NCBI GenBank assembly: GCA_015663065.1
Contig: DQSX01000190.1
Location: forward strand, 1-8,046
DNA: 8,046 nt
Direction: 5' to 3'
Source of the DNA: Sulfurovum sp.
Lineage (GTDB): Bacteria; Campylobacterota; Campylobacteria; Campylobacterales; Sulfurovaceae
Part shown: one piece after another, positions 1 through 5,625 of the stretch
Layout of the letters: every line of letters starts with the position of its first letter
Position numbering within the stretch: the first letter of the stretch is position 1
The notes under the pieces: model-generated
Database searches by the model: none
What the model was told of the DNA's origin: nothing
Seen by the model: only the letters and a program-made list of their open reading frames with translations
Translations under genes and position numbers: made by a program

Positions 1-249
1 AACTGCAATGTCTGCCATGCACTCAGACCAAAATTTAAAGATCTGTTCGACAAAGAGTTTTCACAGATCAAACAGATTTATCTGGATGCGCATGAAAACC
101 CGCAGATCTCTGCACATTTTCAAGTCTTTTCAGTGCCTACGATGATCGTCTTTTTGGATGGAAGAGAGTTTGTGCGTGAGGGCAGGGCAGTGAGTTTGCA
201 TCAGATGACAGAAAAACTATCTCGTCCATATGGCATGATGACAGAGTAA
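1..249 (+). CDS. Thioredoxin-family protein, C-terminal part (5' end outside window)
   Basis: Frame 1 is open from the first base to a TAA at 247-249 and gives 82 residues. It begins inside the active-site region: the second and fifth visible residues are cysteines in a C-N-V-C motif, followed by HALRPKF. This is the CxxC redox pair of thioredoxin folds. Further on, SVPTMIVFLDGREF (about residues 45-58) is the cis-proline loop and the following beta strand of the fold, and a final helix (SLHQMTEKL) closes the domain. The protein therefore probably acts as a thiol-disulfide reductase or a thioredoxin-like stress protein. Missing are the start and the first beta-alpha-beta unit, so a signal peptide or membrane anchor cannot be judged and cytoplasmic versus periplasmic location is open. 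The CNVC motif differs from the CGPC of classical thioredoxin, so this is more likely a secondary thioredoxin-like protein than TrxA. The gap to gyrA and the structured DNA after the stop suggest a separate transcription unit. Confidence 0.85.
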   Translation, partial: NCNVCHALRPKFKDLFDKEFSQIKQIYLDAHENPQISAHFQVFSVPTMIVFLDGREFVREGRAVSLHQMTEKLSRPYGMMTE

Positions 250-250
250 T

Positions 251-307
251 GTTTTATCTCAAACAAGTTTGAGGTTCCCGGAACCCTAAACTTGTTTAGG
301 GGAAAAC
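251..307. repeat. Compound palindrome after the thioredoxin gene (three nested inverted repeats, possible transcript-end structure)
   Basis: Immediately after the thioredoxin stop lie three abutting inverted repeats. The first is CTCAAAC-AA-GTTTGAG (258-273), the second GGTTCC-C-GGAACC (273-285) and the third CCCTAAAC-TT-GTTTAGGG (284-301). An outer pairing GTTTT (251-255) with AAAAC (303-307) frames them. The first and third repeats are also complementary to each other (261-270 with 288-297), so the region can fold as one long hairpin centred near 279 or as a cloverleaf-like set of three arms. It could act as a transcription terminator or an mRNA 3'-end stabiliser, but no T-tract follows it on either strand, so a standard intrinsic terminator is not supported. 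Pairings were checked base by base; function is inferred. Confidence 0.6.
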
Positions 308-327
308 TGAATCAAATAAACAAGACA

Positions 328-343
328 AAATAAGCCATTCTAA
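328..343 (+). repeat. Direct repeat copy 1 (AAATAAGCCATTCTAA)
   Basis: This 16-nt sequence matches the copy at 412-427 at 15 of 16 positions, the only difference being C versus T at its 13th base. The first 12 bases are identical. The copies are in the same orientation and start 84 bp apart, close to eight helical turns. Position upstream of gyrA suggests possible regulator binding, but no known operator was recognised. Confidence 0.5.
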
Positions 344-359
344 CAATAATATTATGTTA
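341..359. repeat. AT-rich inverted repeat upstream of gyrA
   Basis: TAACAATAATATTATGTTA contains the perfect 10-bp palindrome ATAATATTAT flanked by TAAC and GTTA arms, with one extra A on the left. Four plus five base pairs per side with a single bulge could be a dimeric repressor site or merely AT-rich chance. It overlaps the last bases of direct repeat copy 1. It is too AT-rich to be a convincing RNA hairpin. Confidence 0.3.
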
Positions 360-411
360 ACCAAAAAATACCCAAAAACAAAAAAATCCTCATAAAACAC
401 CTTAAATGCCG

Positions 412-427
412 AAATAAGCCATTTTAA
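412..427 (+). repeat. Direct repeat copy 2 (AAATAAGCCATTTTAA)
   Basis: This is the second copy of the 16-nt repeat also seen at 328-343. It ends 25 bp upstream of the proposed gyrA -10 element, which puts it just upstream of or touching the -35 region. A protein bound here would be positioned to affect the promoter. The role is inferred only from placement. Confidence 0.5.
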
Positions 428-429
428 TC

Positions 430-458
430 CTTTTTATTAACAAACATTTAGATAAAAT
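430..458 (+). promoter_or_regulatory. Probable gyrA promoter (sigma-70 type, Campylobacterota style)
   Basis: TAAAAT at 453-458 is a plausible -10 element 28 bp before the gyrA start codon. No good -35 hexamer is present: at the right distance lies only CTTTTT (430-435). This fits the Campylobacterota pattern, in which the -35 box is weak and T-rich stretches upstream substitute for it. A-tracts at 363-368, 374-378 and 380-386 may add curvature upstream. The start site would fall near 465. The call rests on motif and placement only; other AT-rich hexamers nearby could serve. Confidence 0.4.
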
Positions 459-476
459 CTACCAATTCTGAAAGAA

Positions 477-480
477 AAGG
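477..480 (+). promoter_or_regulatory. Ribosome binding site for gyrA
   Basis: AAGG lies six bases ahead of the ATG at 487, in an A-rich leader. It supports the 487 start, which also gives the N-terminus expected of GyrA (MSDLFED followed by the conserved SYLDYSMSVI segment). Confidence 0.6.
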
Positions 481-486
481 AAAAAA

Positions 487-2997
487 ATGTCTGATTTGTT
501 TGAAGATGGCCACAATATCCAAGAGGTATTGATAGAAGATAGTATCAAGGCGAGTTATCTTGATTATTCGATGTCTGTTATTATCGGTAGGGCACTGCCG
601 GATGCACGTGATGGACTCAAACCCGTACATAGAAGGATCCTCTATGCGATGAATGATCTTCATCTCTCCCATAGAAGTCCCTACAAGAAGTCTGCCCGTA
701 TCGTCGGTGATGTTATCGGTAAGTATCACCCGCACGGTGACAACTCTGTCTATGATGCGTTGGTTCGTATGGCACAGGATTTTTCCATGCAGGCACCGCT
801 TGTAGACGGTCAAGGTAACTTCGGTTCAGTCGATGGTGACAATGCGGCGGCGATGAGATACACCGAAGCGCGTATGACGAAGATCTCTGAAGAGTTACTC
901 AATGACCTGGATAAAGATACTGTAGATTTTGTACCAAACTACGATGACTCCATGTCTGAGCCGGATGTACTTCCTGCACGTGTACCGAACCTTTTACTGA
1001 ACGGTTCAAGCGGTATTGCGGTTGGTATGGCAACGAATATCCCTCCACACAGACTGGATGAACTTGTAGAGGCGCTTATTTTGCGTATTGACAATCCGGA
1101 GTCAACCGTTGAAGATATGATGAAGGTAGTTCAGGGACCTGACTTCCCGACGGGTGGTATCATCTTTGGTCGTAAAGGTATCACGGATGCCTATACTACA
1201 GGACGCGGGCGTATTAAAGTACGTGCGAAAACACACATTGAGCAAAAAGGGAACAAAGAGGTTATTGTCATTGATGAACTTCCTTTCCAGGTCAATAAAG
1301 CAAGACTCATAGAAAACATTGCCCAGCTTGTACGTGACAAACACATAGAAGGCATCTCCGAATTGCGTGATGAATCAGACAGAGAGGGTATCAGGGTGAT
1401 CATGGAGCTTAAGCGTGATGCCATGTCTGAGATCGTACTGAACAATCTCTTTAAATCGACACAAATGCAAGTGACCTTCGGTATTATCATGTTGGCTATT
1501 GCAAACAAAGAGCCAAAAGTATTTAAACTCATGGAACTCTTTGACCTCTTCTTAAACCACAGAAAAACAGTGGTAATTCGAAGAACGATATTTGACCTTG
1601 AAAAAGCAAGAGCAAGAGCACACATCCTGGAAGGTTTGAAGATCGCTATCGATAATATTGATGAAGTGATCAAAATTATCCGTGCATCTACAGATGACAC
1701 AGAAGCCAGAGAAGGCTTAATGAGCCGCTTTAAACTCTCTGAGATCCAAGCCAAAGCAATCTTGGAGATGAGACTTGGACGTCTTACCGGTCTTCAGATA
1801 GAAAAAATTGAAAGTGAATTGGCAGAACTTCTTGCACTCATCGCAGAGCTTGAAGCCATTCTGAAATCTGAAGATAAGATCAACGAGATCATTCGTGAAG
1901 AACTGGTAGAGATCGGTGAAAAATTCACAACGCCAAGACGTACAGAGATCGTAGATGATTATGATGACATTGACATTGAAGACCTCATTCCAAATGAGCC
2001 GATGGTTGTGACCATTACGCACAGAGGGTACATTAAACGTGTGCCTGTGAAGCAGTATGAGAAACAGCATCGTGGCGGTAAAGGCAAAACGGCCGTAACG
2101 ACTTACGATGATGACTTCATAGAAAGCTTCTTTACATCAAATACTCATGATACACTCATGTTCGTAACCGACAGAGGTCAGTTGTACTGGTTGAAAGTGT
2201 ATCGTATCCCGGAAGGCTCACGTACAGCCAAAGGGAAAGCAGTGGTGAACCTCATAAATCTTCAGCAGGATGAGAAGATCATGGCGATCATTCCTACCAC
2301 TGACTTCTCAGAGGAAAAAGGACTGGTATTCTTTACGCGAAACGGTATTGTAAAAAGAACCAACCTTTCTGAGTACTCAAACATCAGATCTAATGGTGTA
2401 AGAGCCATTAACCTGGATGAAGATGATTCACTGGTAGAAGCGAAGATCGTGAAGCCAGATACAAAATGGCTCTTCGTGGCAACAAAAAAAGGTCTCTGTA
2501 TCAGATTTAAAGTCGAAGATGCAAGAGAGATCGGACGTGTGGCACGTGGTGTAACTGCGATCAAGTTCAAGATAGAAGGTGACTATGTCTGTGGTGCAAC
2601 CACACTTGAAAATGAAGAAGACGAAATTTTGATGCTTTCAGAAAAAGGTCTTGGTAAACGTACCACTGCTTCAGAGTACCGTGAACAGAACCGTGCCGGT
2701 AAAGGTGTTATCTCTATGAAACTTACATCTAAGACCGGTGATGTGATTGGTGTTGTCTTTGTGGAAGAGGATAAAGACTTGATGTGTTTAACCTCTGTGG
2801 GTAAAATGATCCGTGTAGATATGGAGACCATTCGCAAAGCAGGAAGAAATACATCGGGCGTCAAAGTAGTCTCTGTTGAGAAAAAAGATATTGTTGTTTC
2901 TATGGCAAAATGTCAAAAAGAAGAGAAGCCTGTAGATGAAACTGAAGAAGGTAGCGAAGCTGCAACAAATAACGATAATACATTAGGGTTAGAATAA
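487..2997 (+). CDS. gyrA: DNA gyrase subunit A
   Basis: GyrA pairs with GyrB as an A2B2 enzyme that introduces negative supercoils into DNA using ATP; this subunit cuts and rejoins DNA and wraps it. The 836-residue length is normal. The N-terminal breakage-reunion domain is complete: SYLDYSMSVIIGRALPDARD near residues 23-42, the HPHGD motif at 81-85, and the catalytic tyrosine Y125 in AAMRYTEARM, which forms the phosphotyrosine link to DNA. The C-terminal beta-pinwheel starts near 500 and carries the GyrA box QHRGGKG (527-533), the mark of gyrase rather than topoisomerase IV, followed by repeated blade motifs of the GxxKR type (514, 620, 721). The last 27 residues form an acidic tail. At the quinolone-determining position (Ser83 in E. 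coli) the residue is N86, and the second key acidic residue is kept as D90. It is the first gene of a tight run: asd starts two bases after the stop. Identification is secure. Confidence 0.98.
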   Translation: MSDLFEDGHNIQEVLIEDSIKASYLDYSMSVIIGRALPDARDGLKPVHRRILYAMNDLHLSHRSPYKKSARIVGDVIGKYHPHGDNSVYDALVRMAQDFSMQAPLVDGQGNFGSVDGDNAAAMRYTEARMTKISEELLNDLDKDTVDFVPNYDDSMSEPDVLPARVPNLLLNGSSGIAVGMATNIPPHRLDELVEALILRIDNPESTVEDMMKVVQGPDFPTGGIIFGRKGITDAYTTGRGRIKVRAKTHIEQKGNKEVIVIDELPFQVNKARLIENIAQLVRDKHIEGISELRDESDREGIRVIMELKRDAMSEIVLNNLFKSTQMQVTFGIIMLAIANKEPKVFKLMELFDLFLNHRKTVVIRRTIFDLEKARARAHILEGLKIAIDNIDEVIKIIRASTDDTEAREGLMSRFKLSEIQAKAILEMRLGRLTGLQIEKIESELAELLALIAELEAILKSEDKINEIIREELVEIGEKFTTPRRTEIVDDYDDIDIEDLIPNEPMVVTITHRGYIKRVPVKQYEKQHRGGKGKTAVTTYDDDFIESFFTSNTHDTLMFVTDRGQLYWLKVYRIPEGSRTAKGKAVVNLINLQQDEKIMAIIPTTDFSEEKGLVFFTRNGIVKRTNLSEYSNIRSNGVRAINLDEDDSLVEAKIVKPDTKWLFVATKKGLCIRFKVEDAREIGRVARGVTAIKFKIEGDYVCGATTLENEEDEILMLSEKGLGKRTTASEYREQNRAGKGVISMKLTSKTGDVIGVVFVEEDKDLMCLTSVGKMIRVDMETIRKAGRNTSGVKVVSVEKKDIVVSMAKCQKEEKPVDETEEGSEAATNNDNTLGLE

Positions 2998-2999
2998 AA

Positions 3000-4040
3000 A
3001 TGGAAAGAAAATATAACGTAGCCATCGTCGGTGCTTCTGGTGCTGTTGGTGAAGAACTTTTAATTGTGTTGGAAAATTTCAATTTCCCCATCAATAATTT
3101 ATTGCCATTGGCCTCTGCAAATTCAGCAGGTGCTGAGGTAGAGTGTCAGGGACGAAACTTCAAAATAGAAGAACTGACGGAAGACGTTTTTAAAGGTAGA
3201 GATATCGATATAGCCTTTTTTTCAGCAGGCGGGAGCATTTCTGAAAAGTATGCAAAGTATGCAGTAGAAGAAGGTGCTGTGGTCATTGATAATACGTCAC
3301 ATTTTAGAATGGATCCCAATGTGCCGCTCGTTGTACCTGAGGTAAACCCTGAAGACATCGAACTTTGGGAAGATACAGGGATCATTGCAAACCCTAACTG
3401 TTCAACCATTCAAATGGTGCAACTGCTTAAACCATTGCATGACCTTTACGGCATTAAAAGGGTAGATGTCAGTACCTATCAGGCGGTGTCAGGTGCAGGA
3501 AAAGCAGGGATGGAAGAGCTGGTTAAGCAGATGCAGGACTTCTTTGCCTTTAAACTTGATGAGACAAAAGTAGAAGCCTTTGCACATCAGATCGCGCTGA
3601 ATGTCATTCCTCATATTGATGTACCGCAAGCAAACGGATATACCAAAGAGGAGATGAAAATGGTCAATGAGACCAATAAGATCATGCACAGTGAGTTTGC
3701 TGTTTCAGCGACTTGTGTACGTGTGCCTGTGCTTAGATCTCACTCAGAATCTATTACCATTACTTTTGAAGAGGGTGTAAATGTAAGTGTTGACATGGCA
3801 AGAGAGGTGCTAGGAAACTTTGAGAATGTTGTGGTCATGGATGACATTGAAAATAACATATACCCAATGCCAACCACAGCAACAGATACAGATGAAACCT
3901 TTGTCGGGCGTATCAGAAAAGATATTTACGCAAATAACATTTTGCACATCTGGGGTGTGGCGGACCAGGTAAGAGTAGGGGCAGCAACAAACTCTGTGCG
4001 TATTGCCCAAAAGTGGATTGAACTAGAGGAGAATGCCTAA
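3000..4040 (+). CDS. asd: Aspartate-semialdehyde dehydrogenase
   Basis: The enzyme reduces aspartyl-4-phosphate to aspartate semialdehyde with NADPH in the cytoplasm. This is the branch-point step towards lysine/diaminopimelate (hence peptidoglycan), threonine and methionine. The 346-residue length fits the family. The Rossmann NADP-binding loop GASGAVG is at residues 11-17, the catalytic cysteine C134 in NPNCSTIQM, the YQAVSGAGKAGMEEL substrate segment at 160-174, and the RVPVLRSHSE stretch holding substrate-binding R241 and the active-site H248. The 3000 start puts the Rossmann loop at the usual distance from the N-terminus. The only upstream Shine-Dalgarno-like bases are AGGG at 2985-2988, inside the end of gyrA, so translation probably depends on ribosomes finishing gyrA two bases earlier. 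No promoter of its own is visible. The stop codon overlaps the next start as TAATG. The family resembles the Gram-positive/Campylobacterota type rather than the longer E. coli enzyme. Confidence 0.97.
   Translation: MERKYNVAIVGASGAVGEELLIVLENFNFPINNLLPLASANSAGAEVECQGRNFKIEELTEDVFKGRDIDIAFFSAGGSISEKYAKYAVEEGAVVIDNTSHFRMDPNVPLVVPEVNPEDIELWEDTGIIANPNCSTIQMVQLLKPLHDLYGIKRVDVSTYQAVSGAGKAGMEELVKQMQDFFAFKLDETKVEAFAHQIALNVIPHIDVPQANGYTKEEMKMVNETNKIMHSEFAVSATCVRVPVLRSHSESITITFEEGVNVSVDMAREVLGNFENVVVMDDIENNIYPMPTTATDTDETFVGRIRKDIYANNILHIWGVADQVRVGAATNSVRIAQKWIELEENA
4025..4031 (+). promoter_or_regulatory. Ribosome binding site for the YqhA-type gene, inside asd
   Basis: AGAGGAG is a strong Shine-Dalgarno sequence eight bases ahead of the ATG at 4040. 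It lies in the last codons of asd and decides the 4040 start, which overlaps the asd stop by one base. Confidence 0.7.
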
Positions 4041-4549
4041 TGCTTGAGAAATTATTTGAAGGGGCTATCTGGAACAGTAGATTTATAGTGATTCTTGCTG
4101 TTGTCTTTGGACTCTTGGGAGCAGTGATTCTTTTTGTTGTCGCTTCAATGGACATTTGGGGCGTGGCAGTCTATGCTTTTAATACCATTGTAACGCATGC
4201 ACACCCGGAAGATTTTCATGAAGACATCGTTGCGGGTATTATCGGTGCGGTAGACCTCTACCTCATAGCCGTTGTGATGTTCATCTTTTCATTTGGTATT
4301 TATGAGCTTTTCATTTCAGATATTGATGGAGTAGAAGGAAAAAATGGCTCTAAAATTCTAGCCATTCACTCTATTGACGAACTTAAAGACAAGATCGCAA
4401 AAGTCATCGTGATGGTTCTGGTAGTAAACTTTTTCCAAAGAGTTTTGCACACTGAGTTTACAACACCTTTGGAAATGTTGTATTTTGCACTCTCTATTAC
4501 TGCACTGGCAGTAGGATTGAGTTTTTTAAATAAAGTAGGAAAAAAATAA
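4040..4549 (+). CDS. YqhA/UPF0114-family inner membrane protein of unknown function
   Basis: This is a 169-residue integral membrane protein. Hydrophobic segments are visible at about residues 15-36, 64-92 (long), 119-136 and 143-163, giving four probable helices. The order of motifs matches my memory of the UPF0114/YqhA family: an N-terminal LFEGAIWNSRF segment, the VDLYLIAVVMFIFSFGIYELFIS helix with a conserved Asp at its start, a SIDELKDKIAKVI segment, then NFFQRVL. The biochemical role of the family is not known to me. A His- and acid-rich loop (THAHPEDFHED, residues 52-62) sits between helices 1 and 2. The gene overlaps asd by one base upstream (TAATG) and hemE by one base downstream (TAATG), so the three are almost certainly translated from one message. 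That arrangement is suggestive of shared expression but does not reveal a function; a link to haem or membrane metabolism is only a guess. Confidence 0.88.
   Translation: MLEKLFEGAIWNSRFIVILAVVFGLLGAVILFVVASMDIWGVAVYAFNTIVTHAHPEDFHEDIVAGIIGAVDLYLIAVVMFIFSFGIYELFISDIDGVEGKNGSKILAIHSIDELKDKIAKVIVMVLVVNFFQRVLHTEFTTPLEMLYFALSITALAVGLSFLNKVGKK
4537..4540 (+). promoter_or_regulatory. Ribosome binding site for hemE, inside the upstream gene
   Basis: AGGA lies eight bases ahead of the ATG at 4549, within the last codons of the membrane protein gene. It supports the overlapping start over any internal alternative. Confidence 0.5.
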
Positions 4550-5598
4550 TGGGTAAAATATTTGTAGACGCGTGTTTAGGGAAAGAGACAGCATACACAC
4601 CGGTATGGATGATGAGACAGGCAGGACGTTACCTTCCGGAGTACATGGCAGTAAGAGCAGAAGCAGGAAATTTCCTTAACCTCTGTCACGATCCTGAAAA
4701 AGCAGCAGAAGTAACCATTCAACCACTGGACATTGTCGGTGTGGATGCCGCTATTTTATTTTCAGACATCTTAGTTATCCCTGATGAAATGGGTATGGAC
4801 TTGAGTTTTATCAAAGGTGAGGGGCCAAAGTTCTCTGACCCACTTGAAACACAAGCAGACCTTGACCGACTTACCGGTGGTGAAGAAGCAGCGTCTAAAT
4901 TGACGTATGTCTATGACACCATTAAATTGTTACGAAAACAGTTAGATGAAAGGGGTGATGAGATCGCCCTTATCGGTTTTACAGGAGCACCTTGGACACT
5001 CGCAACATATATGATAGAAGGGCAGGGAACAAAAACCTATAACATTTGTAAAAAAATGATGTATTCTAACCCGGAACTTCTGCATAATATTCTTGCAAAA
5101 GTGACAGAAGTTGTGAAGATATATATGGAAAAACAGATCGAAGCAGGTATCGATGTAGTGCAGATCTTCGACTCATGGGCAGCAGCGATAGAGCCTGGTA
5201 AATATGAAGAGTTCTCATGGAAATATATGGTTGAGATCGCTGATCATCTTAAAGCAAAGTATCCTGATACTCCTATTATCATGTTCCCTAAAGGTGTGGC
5301 TGCTTTCATTGAAAGAGGGCTTGTGTACGGAAACTTTGATGTTTTCGGTGTAGATTGGGGAACACCTATGGCATTGGCGAAAGAAAAACTTGGAGATAAA
5401 TATGTCCTTCAGGGAAACATGGAGCCATGCAGACTCTACTCTAAAGAAGCAACAACAGAGTGTGTAGAAGCTATTCAGAAAGTGATGGGCGGGAAAAGAC
5501 ACATCTTTAACCTGGGACATGGAATTCTCCCTGATGTACCGGTTGAAAATGCCAAACACTTTGTTTCAGAATGCCAGAGAGTTTCAGGGAAAAAATAA
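4549..5598 (+). CDS. hemE: Uroporphyrinogen decarboxylase
   Basis: HemE removes four carboxyl groups from the acetate side chains of uroporphyrinogen III to give coproporphyrinogen III, a cytoplasmic step of haem synthesis that needs no cofactor. The 349-residue protein has the usual family length. The N-terminal signature PVWMMRQAGRYLPEY is at residues 18-32, with R23 and R27 expected to bind the substrate carboxylates. The second signature GFTGAPWTLATYMIEGQG is at 143-160 and includes the conserved Y154. The key acid D73 is in FSDIL, S209 in FDSWAA, and H324 in NLGHGILPDVP; all expected active-site residues are present. The ATG overlaps the preceding stop by one base. No other haem gene is in the window, so the neighbours asd and yqhA-type do not form a pathway with it. 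A 27-bp gap separates it from the next gene, with no terminator-like hairpin. Confidence 0.97.
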   Translation: MGKIFVDACLGKETAYTPVWMMRQAGRYLPEYMAVRAEAGNFLNLCHDPEKAAEVTIQPLDIVGVDAAILFSDILVIPDEMGMDLSFIKGEGPKFSDPLETQADLDRLTGGEEAASKLTYVYDTIKLLRKQLDERGDEIALIGFTGAPWTLATYMIEGQGTKTYNICKKMMYSNPELLHNILAKVTEVVKIYMEKQIEAGIDVVQIFDSWAAAIEPGKYEEFSWKYMVEIADHLKAKYPDTPIIMFPKGVAAFIERGLVYGNFDVFGVDWGTPMALAKEKLGDKYVLQGNMEPCRLYSKEATTECVEAIQKVMGGKRHIFNLGHGILPDVPVENAKHFVSECQRVSGKK

Positions 5599-5615
5599 TT
5601 CTCTGATCTCTCATA

Positions 5616-5620
5616 AAGGA
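5616..5620 (+). promoter_or_regulatory. Ribosome binding site for the HD-domain gene
   Basis: AAGGA five bases before the ATG at 5626 supports that start. It is the only gene after gyrA in the proposed run with a ribosome binding site lying wholly in intergenic DNA. Confidence 0.6.
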
Positions 5621-5625
5621 ACTTT

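Noticed and set aside
258..301. Calling the compound palindrome a standard intrinsic terminator
   Set aside because: No run of T follows the hairpin on either strand, and the arms are only moderately GC-rich, so it was reported as a repeat or structure instead.
250..486. A small gene or CRISPR-like array between the thioredoxin gene and gyrA
   Set aside because: The two 16-nt direct repeats are only two copies with an 84-bp step and no regular spacers, and I saw no convincing start, ribosome site and open frame for a small protein.
448..813. Minus-strand open frame covering the gyrA start and promoter region
   Set aside because: Antisense to the conserved GyrA N-terminus, no family resemblance, and it would run through the proposed promoter; treated as chance.
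1191..1754. A 187-codon open frame on the minus strand inside gyrA
   Set aside because: It lies wholly within the clearly coding gyrA frame, has a low-complexity Ser/Met/Ile-rich translation typical of antisense frames, and has no recognisable domain.
5599..5625. Possible promoter or terminator between hemE and the HD gene
   Set aside because: Only 27 bp with no stable inverted repeat and no -10-like element in a useful place; only the ribosome binding site is supported.
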